Made by a program: the position numbers and the translations under genes
Assembly: GCA_903913355.1 (NCBI GenBank)
Contig: CAIWKU010000148.1
Location: 1 to 11,411 of the forward strand
Source: an uncultured Bacteroidota bacterium
GTDB lineage: Bacteria; Bacteroidota; Bacteroidia; Chitinophagales; Chitinophagaceae
Length of the DNA: 11,411 bases
Direction: 5' to 3'
Notes under the pieces: model-generated
Seen by the model: only the letters and a program-made list of their open reading frames with translations
What the model was told of the DNA's origin: nothing
The model's database searches: none
Shown: one piece after another, positions 1 through 6,532 of the stretch
How the letters are laid out: every line of letters begins with the position of its first letter
Position numbering within the stretch: the first letter of the stretch is position 1

Positions 1-1
1 A

Positions 2-667
2 GATAACCCTTCTATTACCCGGGATGTAAGCGGTGAAGGGGTACAACAAGGCCTTTTGAAAATGCTGGAAGGAACAGAAGTATTGGTTCCACCGCAGGGA
101 GGTCGTAAGCACCCCGAACAAAAAATGATCAAGGTAGATACTAAGAATATATTATTTATCTGCGGGGGAGCATTTGACGGAATTGATAAAGTGATTGCCC
201 GCAGGGTAAATACCAATGCCATCGGATTCAGCGTAAACAAAGAAGAGCAGGAACACCAAAGAAAAAATCTTTTACAGTTTATCAATGCACAGGACTTGAA
301 GAGTTTTGGATTGATACCTGAATTACTCGGACGTTTACCCGTAATCACTTACCTGAACCCGCTCGATAAAGAAACGCTCCGCAATATTCTTACCGAACCC
401 AAAAACTCATTGATTAAGCAGTTTACCCGCTTATTTGAATTAGAGGGCATTGAATTAAAGATAGATGACGAAGTACTTGATTTCATGGTAATCAAAGCCC
501 TGGAATACAAGCTTGGCGCGCGTGGATTACGCAGTATTTGTGAAAGTATTTTAACCGATGCCATGTTTGAATTACCCGGCACAGGAGCCAAAGACCTGCA
601 TATTACCGTTGATTATGCGGAACAGATGTTTGGAAAAAGTAAACTCAGTATCCTGAAAGTTGCCTGA
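2..667 (+). CDS. clpX: ATP-dependent Clp protease ATP-binding subunit ClpX, C-terminal part (5' end outside window)
   Basis: ClpX is the AAA+ unfoldase that recognises tagged cytoplasmic proteins and threads them into the ClpP peptidase. The open frame runs in from the window edge, so the N-terminal zinc-binding domain, Walker A and Walker B are missing and 221 residues are visible. The family hallmarks appear in order: NPSITRDVSGEGVQQ near the start; the RKH pore motif in QGGRKHPEQ; ILFICGGAFDGIDKVI (sensor-1 region); the ClpP-docking IGF loop in NAIGFSV; FGLIPELLGRLPVI with the arginine finger in GRLP; and the sensor-2 motif GARGLRSI in the small AAA subdomain. The end has the usual extent for the family. 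The IGF loop argues for a true ClpP partner rather than another AAA+ protein. clpP probably lies upstream, outside the window. An internal TTG at 56 is not the start. A hairpin terminator follows the stop codon. Confidence 0.97.
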   Translation, partial: DNPSITRDVSGEGVQQGLLKMLEGTEVLVPPQGGRKHPEQKMIKVDTKNILFICGGAFDGIDKVIARRVNTNAIGFSVNKEEQEHQRKNLLQFINAQDLKSFGLIPELLGRLPVITYLNPLDKETLRNILTEPKNSLIKQFTRLFELEGIELKIDDEVLDFMVIKALEYKLGARGLRSICESILTDAMFELPGTGAKDLHITVDYAEQMFGKSKLSILKVA

Positions 668-700
668 TAGGTATCAAAAACATCATTATAACCAAATTAC

Positions 701-737
701 AAGCGATGGGAATAACTTCTTATCGCTTTTGTTTTTT
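701..737 (+). terminator. Rho-independent terminator after clpX
   Basis: The arms AAGCGATGGG (701-710) and CTTATCGCTT (719-728) pair over 10 bp, with two G-U pairs near the loop and an 8-nt loop. A T-rich tract, TTGTTTTTT, follows. It lies 34 nt after the clpX stop, so clpX transcription probably ends here and the small gene at 788 needs its own promoter or readthrough. Confidence 0.6.
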
Positions 738-787
738 CCGCCAGTAATATTGTACTGGAAAACGAAAATCTATAAAATATCTATTAT

Positions 788-955
788 ATGAATGAATTAG
801 TTGAGCGCCTGATCAAAGAAGCAAACCTCGATCCCAAACAGGCACAGAAAGCGATTGAAACCATCGCCAGTTTTGTAAAAGAAAAATTTCCAATGCTGGG
901 CGGCGCCGTTGACCAGATATTTACCGCCGGCGCTAAAGAAGATCAGGGAATTTAA
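788..955 (+). CDS. Small 55-residue hypothetical protein, probably helical
   Basis: This ATG-to-TAA frame of 55 codons begins MNELVERLIKEANLDPKQAQ and ends FTAGAKEDQGI. I do not recognise a named family. The composition suggests two amphipathic helices: residues 1-13, then about 16-34 after a DPKQAQ turn. A KFPMLGGAVDQIF segment follows, in which a helix breaker (PMLGG) precedes a short hydrophobic helix. It has no signal peptide, no transmembrane segment and no cysteine. Codon use looks like the neighbours (GCC, ATC, GGC codons), and the frame fills the gap between the clpX terminator and the convergent kinase gene, which supports a real gene. No Shine-Dalgarno sequence precedes it, but an A/T-rich leader is normal in Bacteroidota. 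The helix-turn-helix-like spacing faintly resembles small DUF2267/DUF937-type helical proteins; this is an impression, not an assignment. Confidence 0.7.
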   Translation: MNELVERLIKEANLDPKQAQKAIETIASFVKEKFPMLGGAVDQIFTAGAKEDQGI

Positions 956-1021
956 TAATCCCCACTCTAAAAAGATAACAATTTAGCAATTGAACAATTT
1001 ACTTGTTGAACAAGTCTATTT

Positions 1022-2950
1022 CTATGACTCAAAATCATAAAGCATCTTAACCGTAAACAAACTACCTACCCCCGGTTCACTTTCCAGAATCAGTTCACCC
1101 CCATTTTTGGTAATCAGGTCATGGCATAACATTAAGCCAAACCCGGTTCCTTTTTCCAGCAATGTACCTTTTGTAGAATAGTATTGCCTTTCATTTACTT
1201 TACGAATAGCTTCACTCGTCATGCCAATCCCGGAATCCTGTACGGTAAGAAAAATAAAACCATTTTCGATTTTTGCTGAAATTGTTATCTGCCCGTTTTC
1301 GGGAGTAAATTTGATTGCATTACTAATCAGGTTTCTGAAAACAATTCGCATCATTTCCTTTTCAGCAATCAATATTATTGCCTGATCGACGGTATTTTGA
1401 AAACGGATATTTTTATTATCCAGCTGTACCCGGTGCTCTTCTTCCAAAGCTTTGATGAGTTCTTGAAAATGAATCAGTGTTTTCTCGTTGCCCTTGCCAC
1501 TCATATGCCCCTTAATCCAGAATAATAAATTATCCAAAAGAGAAGTTGTGCCCTGGTACTGTGCCTCCAGTTGTTCCATCAAACTGTTTGTGTCTTCGGG
1601 AGAAATCATACCATTATTCAAGAGGTTTAATATCCCTTTGGTATTCACCATCGGGGTCCTTAGATCATGAGATATGATGGACAGCAATTTATTCTTAGTC
1701 CTGTTTTCTTCCTCCAGCAAAAGATTCTGTTGTGATATTTCTTTGTTCAGTTGATCCAGGGAACTGGCATTCTTTTCAATAATTGCATTTTTTTTCTTCA
1801 GTTCTTTACCAAAAAATCTTTGTCGTTGGTAATTAACTAGGGCCAAAACAGCAAAAACGGCTACAATAATCAGAATAAAAGTACCTACAATAATAATCGT
1901 CAATTGTTGCTTTGCCACTCGCTTCGTTACCAGCACTTCATTTTCTGCATTAAATTTTAGCAGGTCCTGGCTTTTAATAATATCAATAAAATTGAAGGCA
2001 TACCCTTTTTCATTATCAATCTGTACCTGTAAAATATGCGCCAGGGAATCCTGCCATTTTCCAGCTTCCAGGTGATTCTTTTTATTTCGATAGGCATCTA
2101 TTAATTTCAGTGCTGCTTCTTTCAATAAATTAGACGCGCCGATCATAGCAGCGTTATGATACGCCTGTTTTGAAAAATAAATTACAGAATCGGATTGGTT
2201 TCTTTTAGATTGAATGGAGGATAGTGCCAATAAGTTTAAAGCTTCCCCGTACTTATCATTCAGCATTTTATCCGTAACCATTGATCTTTTGAATAAAGTT
2301 TCAGCACTTATAAGATTCCCTTCTTTCTCTTCGAGTAAGCCCAGGTTGTAAAGAGATTTTTTTTCACCATATAAATATTTTTCATCCAAACTGATTTGAA
2401 GCGCTTCCTGAAAATATTTTCTGGCGAGAACTTTTTGCCCAAGATCCATTTCTATTAGTCCAATACTGTTTTTTATATTGGCAATTTCATTTCCTTTATG
2501 CAAAGAAGCGTATACCAGTAGCGTTTGATTAAAGAGGTCCAATGCCTCTTTTGTTTTTTTATCTGCCTGTAAAGAAGCAGCAATTTCCTTACCGGCACGA
2601 GCAATATTAAAAGTGTCTTTCAGGTTTTGGAACAGGCGTAATGATTGGTAGTAAGTAGCTAAGGCTCTTTTTTCAAATCCATTCTGTTGAAAAATACCAG
2701 CTTCATAGAGATAGGCCACGGCCAATCCTTTCTGATAATTGATAGAAGAAGCCAGGTTCTCGGAAGCAAATAGAATACTCAGCGAACCGGGCACATCAAA
2801 TCGTTTCCGGCTAAAAGCTGCTTCGTTCAATGAGTCTACTTTACTGATCCCTGATCGTATATCATTTCCGGCACTATAGGCAACTGTATAACAAAATAAT
2901 GAGCAACAACATACCAGCAGGGATATATGTTCTTTACAGGTTTTGCTCAC
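1022..2950 (-). CDS. Periplasmic-TPR sensor histidine kinase (orphan)
   Basis: This 642-residue membrane kinase should autophosphorylate on a histidine and pass phosphate to a separate response regulator, because it has no receiver domain. Residues 1-27 form a signal peptide (hydrophobic core LLVCCCSLFC, likely cleavage after VAYSA). Residues 30-310 are helical TPR-like repeats (for example QEALQI near 181 and GNLISAETLFKRS near 211), predicted to be periplasmic. A transmembrane helix spans about 350-373, and a coiled coil about 382-420. The HisKA domain carries phospho-acceptor His428 in SIISHDLRTP. The HATPase_c domain has the N box RNLISNAIKF (539-548), the G1 box DSGIGM (572-577) and the G2 box GTGFGL (601-606). 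The start is GTG; no in-frame ATG lies near it and the signal peptide begins exactly there. The gene stands alone, with a terminator upstream and a convergent gene downstream. Its ligand and partner regulator cannot be read from the sequence. Confidence 0.93.
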   Translation of the reverse strand: MSKTCKEHISLLVCCCSLFCYTVAYSAGNDIRSGISKVDSLNEAAFSRKRFDVPGSLSILFASENLASSINYQKGLAVAYLYEAGIFQQNGFEKRALATYYQSLRLFQNLKDTFNIARAGKEIAASLQADKKTKEALDLFNQTLLVYASLHKGNEIANIKNSIGLIEMDLGQKVLARKYFQEALQISLDEKYLYGEKKSLYNLGLLEEKEGNLISAETLFKRSMVTDKMLNDKYGEALNLLALSSIQSKRNQSDSVIYFSKQAYHNAAMIGASNLLKEAALKLIDAYRNKKNHLEAGKWQDSLAHILQVQIDNEKGYAFNFIDIIKSQDLLKFNAENEVLVTKRVAKQQLTIIIVGTFILIIVAVFAVLALVNYQRQRFFGKELKKKNAIIEKNASSLDQLNKEISQQNLLLEEENRTKNKLLSIISHDLRTPMVNTKGILNLLNNGMISPEDTNSLMEQLEAQYQGTTSLLDNLLFWIKGHMSGKGNEKTLIHFQELIKALEEEHRVQLDNKNIRFQNTVDQAIILIAEKEMMRIVFRNLISNAIKFTPENGQITISAKIENGFIFLTVQDSGIGMTSEAIRKVNERQYYSTKGTLLEKGTGFGLMLCHDLITKNGGELILESEPGVGSLFTVKMLYDFES

Positions 2951-2997
2951 TTGTTTTCCAGGATATGAAAGAGAAAGTTAGGTAATAAACGGTTATT

Positions 2998-3028
2998 AAA
3001 TAAGAAAAGCCCTCTTTATGAGGGCTTT
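2998..3028 (-). terminator. Rho-independent terminator of the acyl-CoA dehydrogenase gene
   Basis: A perfect 9-bp stem is formed by AAAGCCCTC (3006-3014) and GAGGGCTTT (3020-3028) with a 5-nt loop. Read on the - strand, the stem is followed by TCTTATTTAAT, extending the T run. It lies 28 nt after the dehydrogenase stop and should isolate that gene from the sensor kinase gene downstream. Confidence 0.85.
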
Positions 3029-3055
3029 CGGTATGCAACAGGCAATCGAAAGAGC

Positions 3056-4198
3056 TTAACCATGTAGAACTTCTCTGGAGATCACCAGCTTTTGTATCTC
3101 GGAAGTTCCCTCACCAATAGTACACAATTTTGCGTCACGGTAGTATTTCTCTACTGGAAAATCTTTTGTATACCCATACCCTCCAAATATCTGAACTGCG
3201 TCGTTTGCTGTTTTTACTGCTACTTCACTTGCAAAATACTTTGCCATAGCTCCCTGCTTAGTTACTTTTTCACCCCTGTTTTTGAGATCACAACTTTGCC
3301 AAACCAGCAAATCTGCGGCCATGATTTCAGTTACCATGTCTGCCAGTTTAAAACTGATTCCCTGAAAATTGGCAATGGGCTGATCAAACTGATATCTTTG
3401 CTGAGAATACTGCAAAGCCGCTTCATATGCCCCTTTTGCAATACCAACAGAGAGTGCTGCAATCGAAATTCTCCCTCCATCCAATATTTTCATAGCCTGG
3501 TGAAATCCCTCACCCACTTCTCCTAATCGATTACTATCTGGTATTCTGCAACCATCAAATATCATTTCTGCCGTTTCACTGGCCCGCATCCCCAGCTTAT
3601 TTTCCTTTTTCCCGGCTGCAAAGCCTGGTCTGCCTCTTTCTATTACAAATGCAGTAGAATTATTTTTGGTTCTGGGTTCTCCGGTTCTGCAGATAACCAC
3701 CGCCAGATCGCTACTGATACCATGTGTAATCCAGCTTTTGGTGCCCTCTATGATCCAGTCATTTCCCTCTTTTCTCGCCGTCGTTTTCATATTACCCGCA
3801 TCACTGCCAGTATTGGGTTCGGTCAAACCCCAGGCACCAATCCATTCCGCATTTGCGAGTTTAGGCAGCCATATCTGTTTTTGATGTTCCGTACCAAAAC
3901 TGAGAATATGATTGGTGCAAAGAGAATTGTGTGCAGCCAAACTCAGACCTATAGAACCACAAACTTTAGCGATCTCCTGTATAATTACATTGTATTCAAA
4001 ATACCCTAAACCGGCTCCCCCATATTTTTCCGGCACCAATACACCCATCATTCCCAACTTCCCCATCTCCTTAAAAACAGTAATGGGAAATACCTGTTGT
4101 TCATCCCATTCCATCACATGTGGTTTAATATACTGGTTGGCAAAATCCCTGGCAGTATGTGCCACCTGCTCCGTTAATTCAGTTACCTGGAAATGCAT
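3056..4198 (-). CDS. Acyl-CoA dehydrogenase (FAD-dependent)
   Basis: This enzyme oxidises the alpha-beta bond of an acyl-CoA thioester to the enoyl-CoA, passing electrons from FAD to electron-transferring flavoprotein, in fatty-acid or branched-chain amino-acid breakdown. At 380 residues it is full length for a soluble acyl-CoA dehydrogenase. The N-terminal helical domain covers about 1-118. The FAD-binding beta domain carries the first family signature, GAWGLTEPNTGSDAGN (121-136). The C-terminal helical domain carries QIFGGYGYTKDFPVEKYYRD (336-355) and IGEGTSEIQ (361-369). Glu363 in GEGTSEI is at the catalytic-base position of short- and medium-chain enzymes; isovaleryl-CoA dehydrogenases have Ala there, which argues against that subtype. 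The chain length of the substrate cannot be settled. The ATG start gives the expected N-terminus. A hairpin leader lies just upstream and a strong terminator just downstream, so it is probably monocistronic. Confidence 0.95.
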   Translation of the reverse strand: MHFQVTELTEQVAHTARDFANQYIKPHVMEWDEQQVFPITVFKEMGKLGMMGVLVPEKYGGAGLGYFEYNVIIQEIAKVCGSIGLSLAAHNSLCTNHILSFGTEHQKQIWLPKLANAEWIGAWGLTEPNTGSDAGNMKTTARKEGNDWIIEGTKSWITHGISSDLAVVICRTGEPRTKNNSTAFVIERGRPGFAAGKKENKLGMRASETAEMIFDGCRIPDSNRLGEVGEGFHQAMKILDGGRISIAALSVGIAKGAYEAALQYSQQRYQFDQPIANFQGISFKLADMVTEIMAADLLVWQSCDLKNRGEKVTKQGAMAKYFASEVAVKTANDAVQIFGGYGYTKDFPVEKYYRDAKLCTIGEGTSEIQKLVISREVLHG

Positions 4199-4210
4199 AG
4201 GTTTGATTTA

Positions 4211-4260
4211 AAAAGAAATGGAGGTTACCTAAACTCAAGCAATCGTTATCGGCAACCTCC
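4211..4260 (-). terminator. Hairpin with T-rich tail: terminator of the upstream operon or leader attenuator
   Basis: The sequences at 4220-4229 and 4251-4260 are inverted copies that pair over 10 positions around a 21-nt loop. On the - strand transcript the arms are GGAGGUUGCC and GGUAACCUCC, and the only non-Watson-Crick position becomes a G-U pair; on + strand RNA it would be an A-C mismatch. The structure therefore fits - strand transcription. AUUUCUUUUUAAAU follows it directly. It ends about 20 nt before the acyl-CoA dehydrogenase start and 68 nt after the stop of the HhH gene, so it could end that operon or sit in the dehydrogenase 5' leader. Confidence 0.55.
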
Positions 4261-4292
4261 AAAAACAAACTACCATTAGTTAGCTTTCAAAA

Positions 4293-4300
4293 CAAAAATA
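4293..4300 (-). promoter_or_regulatory. Candidate -7 box for the acyl-CoA dehydrogenase gene
   Basis: On the - strand this reads TATTTTTG, an exact match to the Bacteroidota -7 consensus TAnnTTTG. It lies in the 129-bp gap, 95 nt upstream of the dehydrogenase start. I see no clear TTTG -33 element at the usual spacing, and the region is AT-rich, so chance occurrence is possible. If it is used, the hairpin at 4220-4260 falls in the 5' leader. Confidence 0.3.
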
Positions 4301-4327
4301 GGGTAATTTGATAAATCTGCTCAACTT

Positions 4328-5266
4328 TTATTCTGGAGTTGAGGAAATGGTGACATATGGCATAATCTTACTAAAAAGGGAGTCGTTGATAAAAACAATC
4401 TTCCGCAGGTCAGTTACCTGCCGATACGCACCATATTGCTGCCTGAATACCACAATCGCTTTGGCTACATCTTGCGAAATCCCGGTTCTGTCTGCCAATT
4501 CATAAGCTGTTACCCTGTTCAAATCCAGTTTTGGGAGGGTTGAGGGGTTTATTTCTAAATAGGGAAGAATACACTGAAACAGAGAATCTGTAATCCCAAA
4601 CACTTTTTTCACCTGTTCAGGCTTACCAAAACCTCCGATTCTTTCCCGATAATGCACAATCCGATTCGCTAGAACATCACCAATTCCCGGAAGGGCTTTC
4701 CAGTTTTCCGGATCAGCCGTATTGATATCAATCAATACTGGTAATTTTTTTTCATGGAAACGGTTTGTACTGTCCCATATGCGTTTAGGCAAGTTGGCTT
4801 CTCTTAGATCGCTATAACCAGCAATCCGAACAAAAGGGATCAGCCTTTCTGCATCTTTTCCTGAAAGCCCCCATATTTTTCGAAGATCTTCTGGATGCTT
4901 AAACCTTCCCCCTTTATTCCGATAATTTAGTATGGTGGTCGCTGTTCGGGAACTAAGTCCCAAACGTCTCCATTCTTCCCAGGTAATGAGATTGGGATCA
5001 AATGGAAATACACTCATTCCCATTTTTATATTGCGATCTATGTTGGGTTCCGGTAATTCATTACTATCCTTTTCAGCGTAGTTATTTTTCCTATCCAGAA
5101 CAAAAGCCTGTAATAAGGGGTCAATAACGGGCAGCTCTCCTTTATCAGGAATCAGATAGGGCAGTACAATAAAAAGGGTGATAAATAACAACAATACCCA
5201 TACTGCAATTCTTTCTTTCTTACTAAAACTGAAATACTCTTTCCATATTTTTTTCATAACCGGCAT
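4328..5266 (-). CDS. Membrane-anchored helix-hairpin-helix protein with three ComEA-like units
   Basis: This is a 312-residue protein with a short basic cytoplasmic tail, one transmembrane helix (about 20-40, AVWVLLLFITLFIVLPYLIP), a polar linker to about 85, then three helix-hairpin-helix units in the extracytoplasmic part. Unit 1 (about 90-148) contains GLSSRTATTILNYR and GGRFKHPEDLRKIWGL. Unit 2 (about 179-238) contains DINTADPENWKALPGIGDVL and GGFGKPEQVKKVFGI. Unit 3 (about 246-306) contains LDLNRVTAYELADRTGI and YGAYRQVTDLRKIVFI. Unit 2 keeps the canonical LPGIG hairpin; units 1 and 3 have diverged hairpins. HhH motifs of this kind bind the DNA backbone non-specifically, as in the competence protein ComEA, but ComEA has a single unit, so a DNA-uptake role is inference only. 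A second ATG at 5257 (MKKIWKEY) is an equally good start. It lies 32 nt after the MBL-fold gene and is probably cotranscribed with it. Confidence 0.85.
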   Translation of the reverse strand: MPVMKKIWKEYFSFSKKERIAVWVLLLFITLFIVLPYLIPDKGELPVIDPLLQAFVLDRKNNYAEKDSNELPEPNIDRNIKMGMSVFPFDPNLITWEEWRRLGLSSRTATTILNYRNKGGRFKHPEDLRKIWGLSGKDAERLIPFVRIAGYSDLREANLPKRIWDSTNRFHEKKLPVLIDINTADPENWKALPGIGDVLANRIVHYRERIGGFGKPEQVKKVFGITDSLFQCILPYLEINPSTLPKLDLNRVTAYELADRTGISQDVAKAIVVFRQQYGAYRQVTDLRKIVFINDSLFSKIMPYVTISSTPE

Positions 5267-5298
5267 TTGTATTGAGCAATGCCAGGTAATCAGAGGGG

Positions 5299-6078
5299 TT
5301 ACAATCGTATAGTTAAACCGTCATATGCCAAATGCATGCCCTGTGGCAGTTCCCGGCTTATTTTTTGGTGTTTGCCTAATTGGTGACTGATATGCGTAAA
5401 ATACACTTCAGGGACCCGCAATTCTCTTCCCAGAGCAATTGCCTCATCCAGCGTAAAATGGGCCATATGTTCTTCTTTTCGAAGCGCATTTAAAACCAAT
5501 ACTTTGGAGCCCACTATTTTTTCCTTCTCAGTATCGGCAATATGATTGGCATCTGTGATATAAGTAAAATCTCCAAACCGGAAACCCAGTACGGGCATTT
5601 TATGATGCATCACTTCAATAGGCTGAACAGGAATATCACCTACCATAAATGGGCTATCAGCATCAATGGTAATCATATTCAATTCGGGTACCCCGGGATA
5701 CTTCTTATCTGAAAAAACATAATAAAAATCCCTTCTCACCGCCTGTTCCGTTAAAGAATTGGCATAGACATTCATGGGGTTCCCCGAAAAAAAATTAAAG
5801 CCCCTTACATCATCCAATCCACCTAAATGATCCTTATGCGGATGCGTAAAAATAACGGCATCCAGTTTACGTGTATGGGTTCTTAACATCTGGTAACGAA
5901 AATCCGGTGTGGTATCTACTACCAAACTGGTCATTTCTGACTGAACAAGGATGCTGCTCCGTAACCGCTTGTCGTGACTGTCCAAAGAAGTACAGACTTC
6001 GCAATCACAGCAAATCATAGGTACGCCTGAACTGGTACCCGAACCAAGAAAATTGATGTTTAAAACAGGGATGCTCAC
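5299..6078 (-). CDS. MBL-fold metal-dependent hydrolase, PhnP-like
   Basis: This 259-residue cytoplasmic protein has the metallo-beta-lactamase fold. The metal-binding signature is FTHPHKDHLGG (His79, His81, Asp83, His84), with further ligands likely at His158 or His159, Asp176 in ITDANH, and His229/His232 in THISHQLG. The N-terminus LGSGTSSGVPMICCDCEVC carries a Cys-rich site (Cys23, 24, 26, 29) that matches the structural-zinc region of PhnP, a phosphodiesterase acting on 5-phosphoribosyl 1,2-cyclic phosphate. No phn (C-P lyase) gene is nearby, so the substrate here is probably a different phosphodiester and I give no gene symbol. The start is GTG: an in-frame TGA lies two codons upstream and no ATG is close downstream, so the start is well fixed. 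It sits 50 nt after the 95-residue gene and 32 nt before the HhH gene, a typical operon arrangement. Confidence 0.88.
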   Translation of the reverse strand: MSIPVLNINFLGSGTSSGVPMICCDCEVCTSLDSHDKRLRSSILVQSEMTSLVVDTTPDFRYQMLRTHTRKLDAVIFTHPHKDHLGGLDDVRGFNFFSGNPMNVYANSLTEQAVRRDFYYVFSDKKYPGVPELNMITIDADSPFMVGDIPVQPIEVMHHKMPVLGFRFGDFTYITDANHIADTEKEKIVGSKVLVLNALRKEEHMAHFTLDEAIALGRELRVPEVYFTHISHQLGKHQKISRELPQGMHLAYDGLTIRL

Positions 6079-6128
6079 GTATCAAAACTACGCCAAATAA
6101 TAAATGCTGCTTAGGGTATTTACCGCAA

Positions 6129-6416
6129 TTAAACCAGTGTAGTGGACTTTCTCACCACTTCCTCGTATAATTTTTGTGATTCAAGAGTAAGCTTATCAAA
6201 GTCGATAGATAATTGGGGGATAATTTCCATCAGGGTATTGATTCTACCCTCAACGCTAAGAAATTTATTCAGCACCACAATTCGTCTTGCTTCCAGCAAA
6301 CACCATCCGCTTTGGAAAGTACCTCTTTCATACCTGACCACATATTCTGACTGTCCAAGGATATCTGCTAATTTATCTAAAGTGGTTTGTGTGTATTTCA
6401 TATTGCCTATGGGCAT
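6129..6416 (-). CDS. Small hypothetical protein (about 90-95 residues), first gene of a probable operon
   Basis: The frame encodes 95 residues from the ATG at 6416, or 90 from a second ATG at 6401 (MKYTQTTLDKLADIL), which looks the more natural N-terminus. It is soluble, with no signal peptide or membrane helix. A helix (about 8-20) is followed by a beta-rich core with alternating pattern, YVVRYERGTFQSGWCLLEAR and RIVVLNKFLSVEGRINTL, then a C-terminal helix (LTLESQKLYEEVVRK). The pattern of buried hydrophobics with GxFQSGxC and EGRINTL looks like a conserved fold. I recall no named family and give no function. It lies 50 nt upstream of the PhnP-like gene on the same strand, with a perfect -7 box 30 nt before the first ATG, so it probably leads a three-gene transcript. 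Confidence 0.8.
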   Translation of the reverse strand: MPIGNMKYTQTTLDKLADILGQSEYVVRYERGTFQSGWCLLEARRIVVLNKFLSVEGRINTLMEIIPQLSIDFDKLTLESQKLYEEVVRKSTTLV

Positions 6417-6445
6417 TGGGTTGTGGAATATTTCTAAACGCTATG

Positions 6446-6453
6446 CAAAAATA
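6446..6453 (-). promoter_or_regulatory. Candidate -7 promoter box for the 95-residue/MBL/HhH operon
   Basis: On the - strand this reads TATTTTTG, matching TAnnTTTG exactly. It is in the 116-bp gap after porX and 30-45 nt before the two possible starts of the small gene. No good -33 TTTG is present at the usual distance. The position just before a gene that follows a complete upstream gene favours a real promoter. Confidence 0.42.
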
Positions 6454-6532
6454 GAGCCCTGTAATTTGAAAGGGATTGTCAGTTATCCACAAAAGGTTAA
6501 AAGAATTTATGGGCATTCTGCTAATGGGTCAT

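Noticed and set aside
727..752. TTTTG and TAATATTG as a -33/-7 promoter pair for the 55-residue gene
   Set aside because: The -7 match is imperfect and the 13-bp spacing is far from the usual value of about 19, and TTTTG is part of the clpX terminator tail.
1001..1015. Palindrome ACTTGTTGAACAAGT between two convergent genes as a bidirectional terminator
   Set aside because: The stem is short (6 bp with a 3-nt loop), AT-rich and lacks a clear T run on either side, so it cannot be supported.
2983..2998. Inverted repeat TAATAA/TTATTA upstream of the sensor kinase as an operator
   Set aside because: Six A/T-only bases per arm in AT-rich DNA are expected by chance, and no second copy was seen.
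3092..3526. A 144-codon open frame on the + strand, Cys- and Phe-rich
   Set aside because: It is the antisense shadow of the acyl-CoA dehydrogenase C-terminal domain.
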